Source of the DNA: Streptomyces niveus
Lineage (GTDB): Bacteria > Actinomycetota > Actinomycetes > Streptomycetales > Streptomycetaceae
Direction of reading: 5' to 3'
Assembly: GCF_002009175.1 (NCBI RefSeq)
Contig: NZ_CP018047.1
Location: forward strand, 992,001-1,056,000
Length of the DNA stretch: 64,000 nt
A program made the translations under genes and the position numbers. A model generated the notes under the pieces. The model was not told the DNA's origin, did not search any database, and saw only the letters and a list, made by a program, of their open reading frames with translations. Each line of letters starts with the position of its first letter. Position 1 is the first letter of the stretch. This document shows positions 49,226-57,108 of the stretch, piece after piece.

Positions 49226-50227
49226 TCAGGTCTGCCTGAGGGGTTCGTACGTCTGGGCGTCGAGGCCGAACGTCCAGGCGACCCCCTCCTTGGCGGTGCG
49301 GGTGTTCGGCGGCACCCGCAGCCAGTAGGTGCGGCTCGTGCCGTCGGGCTCCGGGGTGGAGTTGACGACCTCGACCATCACGACGTCCTCGTCGTCGGCG
49401 AGCGCTATCCGCCACAGGATGCCGGTCTCGTCCTTGCCGATCGGCTCGGCGCCGGATTCGGCGAGGTAGCGGTCGTAGCCGTAGTACTCCAGCATCACGC
49501 GGCGCAGTTCCGCGTTCTCCTCGGTGCGGATCCGCGCCGGGTCGAGCGTGGTCAGCTCGGCGAGGAAGTCGGCCGGGACCGGCATACCTCGCCACGCGTA
49601 GAGCGCGAAGCCGTCCGGGTAGGCGAGGGCCGGGCCGTCGCCGCGGTCGAGGCGTCCCGCCTCGTCGCGGTGCAGCTCCACCGGGCGTTCGCAGACCACC
49701 GTCACCTTCTCGTACGGCCACCACCAGCCGGCGTGGGCCGCCACCTCGGCGAGCCCCGCCAGCCGCTCGCCCCGGCCGTCGAACGCGGCCAGCCAGGCGG
49801 CGTCGTGCTGGCCGAGGACCGCGTCGAGCAGCAACTGACGTGTCTCGGGCAGCTCCGCGGGGTCCGTGGTGGGCGCGTCGGTGATGCCGGAGCGGATCCG
49901 CTCGGCGAGCGCGCGGGTGGTGTCCCACAGCCGGGCGCCCGTGACGCCCCACCACTCGGCCCAGCCCGCCGGGCCCAACTCGTCGTGGATACGCCGCCGT
50001 TCCTCGGCCCACGGCTTGGTGCGCACCTCGTCACGGACCGATCTGCCCTGCTCCGTGAGAGACCGGACGGCGGTCAGTCCGGCGAGCGGCGAGTCCGCCC
50101 AGACGATCCGCTCCGGCTCGGCCAGTCCGGCCGTGCGGTAGGCGAGCCGTATCCCCGCCTCGGCCGCCGGCCGGTCCGCCGCCCCCGTCGCCGCCGCGAC
50201 GCCCCGCCACTTGTCCACCTGCTGCAT
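49226..50227 (-). CDS. DUF6745 domain protein facing the STM4011-4015 cassette
   Basis: This is a 333-residue protein of unknown function. The C-terminal 130 residues match the DUF6745 pattern: LYAWRGMPVPADFL, ARIRTEENAELRRVMLEYYGYDRYL, GKDETGILWRI, MVEVVNSTPEPDGTSRTYWLRVPP and AWTFGLDAQTYEPLRQT. The N-terminal half is helical and Trp-rich with no signal or membrane segment. ATG 50227 has GGGG eight bases upstream. It is transcribed away from the leucine-rich-repeat genes with the 109-residue gene at 50333-50662, 105 bp upstream. In my recollection DUF6745 proteins often accompany leucine-rich-repeat proteins in bacteria, so a functional link to the cassette is plausible. Confidence 0.8.
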   Translation of the reverse strand: MQQVDKWRGVAAATGAADRPAAEAGIRLAYRTAGLAEPERIVWADSPLAGLTAVRSLTEQGRSVRDEVRTKPWAEERRRIHDELGPAGWAEWWGVTGARLWDTTRALAERIRSGITDAPTTDPAELPETRQLLLDAVLGQHDAAWLAAFDGRGERLAGLAEVAAHAGWWWPYEKVTVVCERPVELHRDEAGRLDRGDGPALAYPDGFALYAWRGMPVPADFLAELTTLDPARIRTEENAELRRVMLEYYGYDRYLAESGAEPIGKDETGILWRIALADDEDVVMVEVVNSTPEPDGTSRTYWLRVPPNTRTAKEGVAWTFGLDAQTYEPLRQT

Positions 50228-50332
50228 GTCTGAAGCCCCGTCCCCTGTTGTCACTGTCGTTCCGTGCACTGATCTGCCCTGTCCTGCCCTGCGATTACGC
50301 CGCGATCTTCGACGCGTTCCGCCCGTCCGTCC

Positions 50333-50662
50333 TCAGTCGGCGACGACGCGCACCGCGCCCGGCAGGTACTCGCGCTGGCGCACCACGCGGAACCACCCCT
50401 TGGGCAGCGGGATCATCGCGTGCTCCTCGTGCACCACCCGGCCGCCCTCCGGCAGATGGAGCAGCATCGGCCCGAACTCGCCGCCGGTCTCCCGGACGAG
50501 CCTGCCGGGGCCCGTCACCGCGTGGGCGTGTCCCGTGACCTCGCCCAGCGCCAGAACGAGGCGCCCCCGCGCGTCCCTCGGCTCGCTCCGCGCCTCGGTG
50601 ATGCCGGACGGCACGCTCTCCTCAGCGACGGGCACGATGAGCACGTCTCCCTGCCGGTACAT
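50333..50662 (-). CDS. Small conserved protein with VTGHAH motif
   Basis: This 109-residue protein starts MYRQGDVLIVPV and contains LALGEVTGHAHAV, VVHEEHAMIPLPKGWFRVVRQREY and a terminal VRVVAD. The conserved His residues (GHAH, HEEH) could bind a metal. The strand-rich composition suggests a small beta barrel. Similar RQGDVLL...VTGH proteins occur in phages and beside DUF6745 genes. No function is established. ATG 50662 has GAGGGGAG four bases upstream. It is divergent from the first leucine-rich-repeat gene (170-bp gap) and is probably cotranscribed with the DUF6745 gene. Confidence 0.8.
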   Translation of the reverse strand: MYRQGDVLIVPVAEESVPSGITEARSEPRDARGRLVLALGEVTGHAHAVTGPGRLVRETGGEFGPMLLHLPEGGRVVHEEHAMIPLPKGWFRVVRQREYLPGAVRVVAD

Positions 50663-50831
50663 GGCTCTCCCCTCGACCGGCGGCGCCGAGTGCGCCGACC
50701 TGTGAACGACGCTAGACCGTGGGTCTGACAATCGGCTCCGCCCCCCGAACGGGGTTGTCAGTGGCGCCTGTTACAACTTCTCTCAGCATCAAGCCGATCA
50801 ACGCCGACGCCCGGTGTCTGGAGCACTCGCC

Positions 50832-51779
50832 ATGACCGTTTCGAACCACCTGCAGGAGTTGGACGGCCTGCCCGCGTTCGACTTCCCCGACGCCGAAGCC
50901 GAACCGAAGGCGAAGCTCCCCGACGCGGGCTCGGTGGCCTGGCGTGTCGGCGTCGACGCGTACGACAGCGAGGAGGAGTGGGAGGAGGCGTTCGCCCGCT
51001 TCCTCGCCGCCGTCGACTCCACACAGGTCCGCGCGCTGATCGTGGGCGCCTGGAGCGAGGCGTACGACACCGCGCCGGACGAGGTGACGGGCGCCCTCGT
51101 CGCGGCGAGCGACCGGCTTCCCTCGCTGCGGGCGCTGTTCGTAGGTGACATCACCTACGAGGAGTGCGAGATCTCCTGGATCAACCAGGCGGCGACGGGC
51201 CCCCTGATCAACGCCTTCCCGCAGCTCCACTCGTTCGGGGTGCGCGGTGGCCAGGGGCTGGACATGGCCGGCATCAAGCACGAAGGGCTGCGTTCGCTGA
51301 CTGTCGAGACGGGCGGTCTGGACGCCGGGGTGGTGCGTGACATCGGCGCGGCCGATCTGCCCGCGCTGGAGCATCTGGACATCTGGCTGGGGGTTTCCTG
51401 GTACGGGGCGAACACGATCGTGGCGGACCTGGATCCGTTCCTCACCGGGGCCCGGCTGCCCGCGCTGAAGTCACTGGCCCTGCGGAACAGCGAGATCCAG
51501 GACGAGATAGCCGCCGCTCTGGCGGGAGCGCCGGTCGTGGCCCGCCTGGAGACGCTCGACCTGTCGATGGGCACCCTCGGGGACGAGGGCGCGGAGGCGC
51601 TGCTCAGTGGGCAGCCGCTCACGCACCTCAAGAAGCTCGATCTTCACCACCACTATCTGAGCGAGCCGATGGAGAAGCGGCTCCGCGAGACGCTGGAGCC
51701 CGCCGGGGTGGTCGTGGACCTCTCCGAGCGCGAGTCCGCGAGGGACGACGAGTCGCGCTACACGGCGGTGGCCGAATGA
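50832..51779 (+). CDS. STM4015-family leucine-rich-repeat protein, copy 1
   Basis: This 315-residue cytoplasmic protein starts HLQELDGLPAFDFP. Its middle and C-terminus carry irregular leucine-rich repeats: LPSLRALFVGDITYEECEISW, LPALEHLDIWLG, LPALKSLALRNSEIQDEIAAALAG and LETLDLSMGTLGDEGAEALLSG followed by LTHLKKLDLHHHYLS. ATG 50832 has GGAG nine bases upstream. It overlaps the paralogue that follows by 4 bp. In STM4011-4015 clusters this family is the non-enzymatic member. It could be the substrate, a scaffold or a recognition protein (inference). Confidence 0.88.
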   Translation: MTVSNHLQELDGLPAFDFPDAEAEPKAKLPDAGSVAWRVGVDAYDSEEEWEEAFARFLAAVDSTQVRALIVGAWSEAYDTAPDEVTGALVAASDRLPSLRALFVGDITYEECEISWINQAATGPLINAFPQLHSFGVRGGQGLDMAGIKHEGLRSLTVETGGLDAGVVRDIGAADLPALEHLDIWLGVSWYGANTIVADLDPFLTGARLPALKSLALRNSEIQDEIAAALAGAPVVARLETLDLSMGTLGDEGAEALLSGQPLTHLKKLDLHHHYLSEPMEKRLRETLEPAGVVVDLSERESARDDESRYTAVAE

Positions 51780-52759
51780 CCGGCCCGGACGGAATCGACC
51801 ACATCGAGGAGTTCCACGGGCTGCCCGTCCTCACCCTTCCGCGCGACGAGACCCCGGCGCCGGAGACACTGCCCGAGCCCGACGCCGTCGCGTGGCGGCT
51901 GGACTGCGGGTGGGACCAGGAGTGGCCGTTCGCCAGGCTGTGGCGGCGGTTCACGGACGTCGTGGACACCGAGCGGGTGCGCGCGCTGGTCATCGGGCCC
52001 TGGTGGTGCGGCGAGTACTCGGAACTGAGGCCCGTCCTGGAGCTGATCGTCGCCGACGCGGCGCGGTTCCCCGCCCTGCGCGCGCTGTTCCTGGCGGACG
52101 TGGTCGGCGAGGAGTGCGAGGTGTCCTGGCTGCGGATCAACGACATCACCCCCGCGATCGAGGCGTTCCCGCTGCTGGAGGAGTTCGGGGTGCGGGGCTG
52201 CGGCGACACGTACAGGGACGGTGACCTGCGGCTGCGGCCGGTGAAGCACGACCGGCTGCGGGTCCTGCGCTTCGAGTCGGGCGGGCTGCCGGGGGCCGTC
52301 GTGCGGGCCGTCGGTGCGAGCGAACTGCCCGCGCTGGAGCATCTGGAGCTGTGGCTGGGCGTCGATGAGTACGGGGGCAACGCGACAGTCGCCGATCTGG
52401 CGCCGCTCCTCGACGGCGGCCGGCTCCCGCGGCTGCGCCATCTGGGGCTCCAGAACAGCGAGATCCAGGACGAGATCGCGGGCGCCGTGGCCTCGGCGCC
52501 GGTCGTCGCCGGGCTCCGTTCGCTGGACCTGTCCATGGGAGTGCTGTCCGACGCGGGCGCCGAAGCGCTCCTCGCCGGCCAGCCGCTGACCCATCTCAAG
52601 GAGCTGGACCTGAATCATCACTTCGTCTCGAAGCCCTGGATCGAGCGGATCGAACATGCTCTGGGGCCGCACGGCGTGCGGCTGGGGCTGGGGTCCGCGA
52701 TGGACTACAGCGGCGGTACCGACGAAGACGAGTGGCGTTATGTCGCCGTCTCCGAGTAG
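51776..52759 (+). CDS. STM4015-family leucine-rich-repeat protein, copy 2
   Basis: This 327-residue paralogue of the preceding protein matches it over the full length. It shares LPALEHLELWLGVDEYGGNATVADL, LQNSEIQDEIAGAVASAPVVAGLRSLDLSMGVLSDAGAEALLAGQPLTHLKELDLNHHFVS and a similar acidic C-terminus (DEDEWRYVAVSE). The N-terminal part is more divergent and longer. The head-to-tail order, shared motifs and 4-bp overlap indicate a local duplication. Conservation is strongest in the repeat surface, which suggests related but distinct partners. Its end overlaps the ATP-grasp gene by 20 bp. Confidence 0.88.
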   Translation: MTGPDGIDHIEEFHGLPVLTLPRDETPAPETLPEPDAVAWRLDCGWDQEWPFARLWRRFTDVVDTERVRALVIGPWWCGEYSELRPVLELIVADAARFPALRALFLADVVGEECEVSWLRINDITPAIEAFPLLEEFGVRGCGDTYRDGDLRLRPVKHDRLRVLRFESGGLPGAVVRAVGASELPALEHLELWLGVDEYGGNATVADLAPLLDGGRLPRLRHLGLQNSEIQDEIAGAVASAPVVAGLRSLDLSMGVLSDAGAEALLAGQPLTHLKELDLNHHFVSKPWIERIEHALGPHGVRLGLGSAMDYSGGTDEDEWRYVAVSE

Positions 52760-53966
52760 TTCCGGGCCGCGTCCGGAGCCTGCCCTGGCGGTCGTCGGCA
52801 ATCCCGCCAACCGGCGTGTCGGCCTGTTCCAGGACGCGGTCCGGACGGCGGGCCTGCCGCCGGCCCGAGAGGTGGCCTGGCTCGAAGTGCTGGGCGGGCG
52901 TGCCGAGTTCCGGCCGGGTGAGGTCGTACGGGTCGAGTCGCCGGGCGAGGACGCCGCGGTGGAGCGGCTGCTGCGCGGCACGGACGACGCCACCCGCGTG
53001 GAGGGCACGGCCCTCTGGTACGAGCGGTTCACCTCCGCCGTACGGGAGCTGGGCCGCGCCGTGCGCGAGGCGGGGGCCGGTCTCCTGGACGACCCGGACG
53101 AGTTGGCGGTGCTCTTCGACAAGCGGCTGTGCCACGAGGTGCTGGACCTGGCCTCCGTTCCCGTGCCTCCGTCGCCGACCTCGGGGGCCCGCGCCCCGGC
53201 GGTGCGGGGCTGGGACGACGTACGCGCGCTGATGGACGGCCCCGGCATGCGCCGGGCGTTCGTCAAGCTCGCCCACGGGTCGTCCGCCTCCGGGGTGCTG
53301 GCGGTCGAGACCGCCGGTCCCGGTCGGGTGCGGGCGACGACATCGGTCGAACGCGACGCCTCAGGGCGGCTGTTCAACTCGCTGCGGGTGCGGCGCCTGA
53401 CCACCGAGCAGGAGGTGGCGGCGGTCGTCGACGCGCTGGCCCCGGACGGGCTGCATGTCGAGCGGTGGCTGCCGAAGGCCACGCAGCACGGCCGGGCGGC
53501 CGATCTGCGGGTGGTGGTCGTCGCGGGCCGGGCGACGCACGCCGTCGTACGGACCAGTTCGTCGCCCATGACCAATCTGCATCTCGGCGGGGCCCGCGGC
53601 GATCTGAACGCGGCGCGGGAGGCGACCGAAGCGGCCGGGGGCGGCCGGAGCTGGGCCGCCGCGCTGGAGATCTGCGAGCGAGCGGCGGCCTGCTTCCCCG
53701 GCACGCACTGCGTGGGGGTCGACCTGCTGCCCGCGACCGGCTGGCGCCGTTTCGCCGTCGGTGAGGTCAACGCCTTCGGCGACCTGCTGCCGGGTCTCAG
53801 CGGGCTGCCGGGAAGCGGTGCGGAGGGCCTGGACACCTACGGGGCGCAGCTCGCGGCGCTGCGGGCGGGCGACCGCCCCGGGGGCGCGCGGACCGACGGC
53901 ACCGCCGCCGGGGCCAGGGCCGAGGCCACCGATGTCGCGGGACGGGAGCACCATGCCCACATCTGA
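52740..53966 (+). CDS. STM4014-family ATP-grasp-like protein
   Basis: This 408-residue protein shows the layout of a RimK-like ATP-grasp ligase. An N-terminal pre-ATP-grasp domain (ALAVVGNPANRRVGLFQDAVRTAG) comes first. The segment LFDKRLCHEVLDLASVPVPPSP follows, then the ATP-binding lysine strand RRAFVKLAHGSSASGVLAVE. VERWLPKATQHGRAADLRVVVVAGRATHAVVRT is next, and Mg-ligand-type ends VGVDLLPATGWRRFAVGEVNAFGDLLPGL complete it. ATP-grasp enzymes join a carboxylate to an amine or thiol via an acyl phosphate, so a peptide or protein ligase role is likely (inference). ATG 52740 lies within the end of the second repeat gene. The last 40 residues are Ala/Gly-rich. Confidence 0.85.
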   Translation: MSPSPSSSGPRPEPALAVVGNPANRRVGLFQDAVRTAGLPPAREVAWLEVLGGRAEFRPGEVVRVESPGEDAAVERLLRGTDDATRVEGTALWYERFTSAVRELGRAVREAGAGLLDDPDELAVLFDKRLCHEVLDLASVPVPPSPTSGARAPAVRGWDDVRALMDGPGMRRAFVKLAHGSSASGVLAVETAGPGRVRATTSVERDASGRLFNSLRVRRLTTEQEVAAVVDALAPDGLHVERWLPKATQHGRAADLRVVVVAGRATHAVVRTSSSPMTNLHLGGARGDLNAAREATEAAGGGRSWAAALEICERAAACFPGTHCVGVDLLPATGWRRFAVGEVNAFGDLLPGLSGLPGSGAEGLDTYGAQLAALRAGDRPGGARTDGTAAGARAEATDVAGREHHAHI

Positions 53967-54816
53967 GACGGGGAGTGCCGCCGGCCTCGCCGCCGGGCTG
54001 CCCGACATGAGCCGTGTCGTCGGCCACGACGACCTGCTGCTGGTCACGCTCGACACGCTGCGTTTCGATGTGGCGGCCGAACTGGCCGAGGCGGGCCGGC
54101 TGCCGAATCTCGCGCCTCATCTGCCCGGTGGCCGCTGGGAGGAGCGGCACGCTCCCGGCAGCTTCACCTACGCCTCGCACCAGGCGATGTTCGCCGGTTT
54201 CCTGCCGACTCCGGCGGCGCCGGGGCCGCATCCGCGGCTGTTCGCCGCGCGGTTCGAGGGGAGCGAGTCCACGGCCGACGGGACGTTCGTCTTCGACACG
54301 CCCGACCTCGTGTCGGGTCTCGCGGAGGCCGGTTACCGCACGGTGTGCATCGGGGGTGTCGGCTTCTTCAACAAGCGCGGCGCGCTCGGTTCCGTACTGC
54401 CGGGGATGTTCCAGGAGAGCCACTGGGCGCCGGAGTTCGGAGTGGCGTCGCCGACGTCGTTCGAGTCGCAGGTGGCTCGCGCGGAGGAGGTCGTGGCCGA
54501 ACTGCCCGCTGAACAGCGGCTGTTCCTCTTCGTCAATGTGCCGTCGCTGCATCAGCCGAACTGGTTCCATCTGCCCGGCGCCACCCGTGCGGCGGGGGAC
54601 TCGCGGGAGACGCACGCCGCCGCGCTCGAATACGTCGACCGGCACATCGGGCGGCTGTTCGCCGCGGCGAGCAGCCGGCGCCGCTGCTTCACGATCGTCT
54701 GTTCCGACCACGGTACGGCCTACGGCGACGACGGGTGGAGCGGCCACCGCCTGGGCCACGAGTCCGTCTGGACCGTGCCGTACGCCCATTTCTTCCTGGA
54801 ACCTGGGGCACCCTGA
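53953..54816 (+). CDS. STM4013-family alkaline-phosphatase-superfamily hydrolase
   Basis: This 287-residue protein has the fold marks of the alkaline phosphatase/sulfatase superfamily. DLLLVTLDTLRFDVA carries the first metal-binding acid, GSFTYASHQAMFAGFLPTP occupies the nucleophile region with Thr/Ser, and TIVCSDHGTAYGDDGWSGHRLGHESVWTVPY carries the C-terminal Asp-His and His ligands. It is shorter than free sulfatases and has no signal peptide, so it acts in the cytoplasm. It could cleave a phosphate, sulfate or phosphodiester from a modified intermediate. ATG 53953 lies 14 bp before the end of the preceding gene with GGGAG upstream. Its stop overlaps the next start (TGATG). Confidence 0.87.
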   Translation: MPTSETGSAAGLAAGLPDMSRVVGHDDLLLVTLDTLRFDVAAELAEAGRLPNLAPHLPGGRWEERHAPGSFTYASHQAMFAGFLPTPAAPGPHPRLFAARFEGSESTADGTFVFDTPDLVSGLAEAGYRTVCIGGVGFFNKRGALGSVLPGMFQESHWAPEFGVASPTSFESQVARAEEVVAELPAEQRLFLFVNVPSLHQPNWFHLPGATRAAGDSRETHAAALEYVDRHIGRLFAAASSRRRCFTIVCSDHGTAYGDDGWSGHRLGHESVWTVPYAHFFLEPGAP

Positions 54817-56195
54817 TGACCGACCCGACCAGCACCACCACCATCGCGCCGCGTCCGTACGAGAGTTACGTCTACGCGTATCCGCACAAGACCGCGTACC
54901 GGCCGCTCACCGACCGTCCGGCCCTGAGCGCGCTGTGGGCGGGCGAGCGCAAGGACGCGCTCTCGCTCTATCTGCACATTCCGTTCTGCGAGGTGCGCTG
55001 CGGCTTCTGCAATCTCTTCACGCGGATCGGCGCGCCCGGCGAACTGACGACCCGTTATCTGGACGCGCTGGACCGGCAGGCGTCGGCCGTCGCGGACGCC
55101 CTCCACGCACACCCCGTTCCGGGCACCACGGAAGCGAGCGCAGGCCCGGTACGGTTCGCCGCCGCGGCCTTCGGCGGTGGCACGCCCACCTTCCTCACGG
55201 CCGGGGAGCTGGAGCGGCTGTGCGACATCGCCGAGAAGCGGATGGGCGCCGATCTGCGGGCCGTCCCGCTCTCCGTCGAGACGTCGCCGTCGACCGCGAC
55301 GGCCGACCGGCTGTCGGTGCTGGCCGACCGGGGGGCCACACGGCTGAGCATCGGTGTGCAGAGCTTCGTGGAGGAGGAGGCGAAGGCGGCGGTGCGCCCG
55401 CAGCGCCGCTCCGACGTCGAGGCGGCCCTCGGCCGGATCCGGGACGCGCGGATCCCGGTCCTCAACATCGATCTCATCTACGGCATCGACGGCCAGACGC
55501 CCCGGTCCTGGCGGCTCTCGCTCGACGCGGCGCTCGCCTGGCGGCCCGAGGAGCTGTATCTCTACCCGCTGTACGCCCGGCCGTTGACCCCGCTCGGCAG
55601 GCGCGCCCATCCCAGCGAGGCCGGCTGGGACGCCCAGCGGCTGGCGCTGTACCGCCAGGGGCGGGACCATCTCCTCGCGCAGGGCTACGAGCAGGTGTCG
55701 ATGCGGATGTTCCGGCTGCCCGGCGCGCCGCGCGAAGGGGCGGACGACTACGCGTGCCAGACCGACGGCATGATCGGCCTCGGCTGCGGCGCGCGGTCGT
55801 ACACCTCGGACCTGCACTACTCCTTCGACTACGCGGTCGGGATGCGCGAGATACGCACGATCATCGACGCGTACACGGTCACCGAGGACTTCTCCCGTGC
55901 CGAGGTGGGGCGCGCGGTCGACGCGGACGAGGCGCGCCGGCGTCATCTGCTCCAGTCGCTGCTCCAGGCCGAGGGCATGGCGGTGGCCGACTACCAGGAG
56001 CGGTTCGGCAGCGGCCCCTTCGACGACTTCCCCGCGGAGCTGAACCGTTTCGCCGGTCTCGGCTGGCTCGACACGGACGCCGGCCCCGGCCTGCTCCGGC
56101 TCTCGCCCGAGGGTCTGGCCCACTCGGACGCGCTGGGTCCGGCACTGTTCTCCCCCGCCGTCCGGGCGGCGATGGCGTCGTACGAACTGAAGTGA
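54816..56195 (+). CDS. STM4012-family radical SAM protein (HemW-like)
   Basis: This 459-residue radical SAM protein has the [4Fe-4S] motif in LYLHIPFCEVRCGFCNLF (Cys58, Cys62, Cys65, C-x3-C-x2-C). The SAM-binding GGE-like strand is FGGGTPTFL, and TRLSIGVQSF resembles the coproporphyrinogen dehydrogenase/HemW group. The C-terminal 130 residues form a HemN_C-like domain (GLGCGARSYTSDLHYSFDYAVG). HemW relatives bind haem or make radical additions. In this conserved cluster the substrate is unknown. It is translationally coupled to the hydrolase and followed eight bases later by the second radical SAM gene. Confidence 0.92.
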   Translation: MTDPTSTTTIAPRPYESYVYAYPHKTAYRPLTDRPALSALWAGERKDALSLYLHIPFCEVRCGFCNLFTRIGAPGELTTRYLDALDRQASAVADALHAHPVPGTTEASAGPVRFAAAAFGGGTPTFLTAGELERLCDIAEKRMGADLRAVPLSVETSPSTATADRLSVLADRGATRLSIGVQSFVEEEAKAAVRPQRRSDVEAALGRIRDARIPVLNIDLIYGIDGQTPRSWRLSLDAALAWRPEELYLYPLYARPLTPLGRRAHPSEAGWDAQRLALYRQGRDHLLAQGYEQVSMRMFRLPGAPREGADDYACQTDGMIGLGCGARSYTSDLHYSFDYAVGMREIRTIIDAYTVTEDFSRAEVGRAVDADEARRRHLLQSLLQAEGMAVADYQERFGSGPFDDFPAELNRFAGLGWLDTDAGPGLLRLSPEGLAHSDALGPALFSPAVRAAMASYELK

Positions 56196-56202
56196 GACAG
56201 AC

Positions 56203-57048
56203 GTGGACCTGACGATCCTCTACCGCGGCCCGCTCGCGTCCTGCGACTACGACTGCCCCTACTGCCCGTTCGCCAAGCGCCGCGACAGCCCCGCCCAACT
56301 GCGCGCGGACCGCGCCGCGCTGGAACGCTTCACGGCCTGGGCCGCCGAGCGGACGGACGACCGGCTGTCGGTCCTGATCACCCCCTGGGGCGAGGGCCTC
56401 ACCCGATCCTGGTACCGACGCGCGCTCACCGACCTCTCCCATCTGCCGCATGTCGCGCGGGTCGCCATCCAGACGAACCTCAGCTGCCGCACGGACTGGC
56501 TGAAGTCCGCCGACCCGGCCAAGGTGGCCCTGTGGTGCACGTACCACCCGGGCCAGACGCCGTACGACCGCTTCCTCACCAAGTGCCGTGAGCTGGGGGC
56601 CGCGGGCATCCGCTTCAGCGTCGGCATCGTGGGCTTCCCGGACCATCTCGACCAGGCCCGCCGCCTCCGCGCCGACCTCCCGGAACACGTCTATCTGTGG
56701 GTCAACGCGGCGGAGGGCCGCACCTATTCGGACCCGGAGGCAGCCGACTGGACATCGGTCGACCCCCTGTTCCCGTACAGCCGCCACCCGCACCGCTCGG
56801 CCGGGCTGCCGTGCCGGACGGGCGAATCGGTGATCTCGGTTGACGGCGAAGGCACGGTCCGCCGCTGCCACTTCGTCCCGGCGGAGCTGGGCAACCTCTA
56901 CGACGGCTCGTACCGCGCGGCCCTGAAGCCCCGTGCGTGCCCGCTCACCACCTGCGACTGTCACATCGGCTACGTCCACCTGGAGACACTGCCGCTGTAC
57001 GACGTCTTCGCCGGTGGCGTCCTGGAACGGATACCGGCCGCGCGGTGA
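56203..57048 (+). CDS. STM4011-family radical SAM protein
   Basis: This 281-residue radical SAM protein has the cluster motif right at the N-terminus: CDYDCPYC (Cys14, Cys18, Cys21). The C-terminal third has further cysteines (VRRCHFVP, ACPLTTCDC) that could hold an auxiliary cluster, as in SPASM/twitch peptide-modifying enzymes. The C-terminal CGY-type end YVHLETLPLYDVFAGG is family-specific. GTG 56203 starts seven bases after the previous stop. Together with the HemW-like protein it gives the cassette two radical enzymes, pointing to difficult C-H chemistry on a peptide, protein or cofactor. Confidence 0.9.
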   Translation: MDLTILYRGPLASCDYDCPYCPFAKRRDSPAQLRADRAALERFTAWAAERTDDRLSVLITPWGEGLTRSWYRRALTDLSHLPHVARVAIQTNLSCRTDWLKSADPAKVALWCTYHPGQTPYDRFLTKCRELGAAGIRFSVGIVGFPDHLDQARRLRADLPEHVYLWVNAAEGRTYSDPEAADWTSVDPLFPYSRHPHRSAGLPCRTGESVISVDGEGTVRRCHFVPAELGNLYDGSYRAALKPRACPLTTCDCHIGYVHLETLPLYDVFAGGVLERIPAAR

Positions 57049-57108
57049 CTCGGTGACGGGCCATCAGTCACGCCGATATCACTACCACCGGAACCGGTGA
57101 CGCGGGAA

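Noticed and set aside
53953..54816. Secreted sulfatase interpretation of the STM4013 protein
   Set aside because: There is no signal peptide and no C/S-x-P-x-R formylglycine motif, so the phosphatase-superfamily call without a defined reaction is safer.
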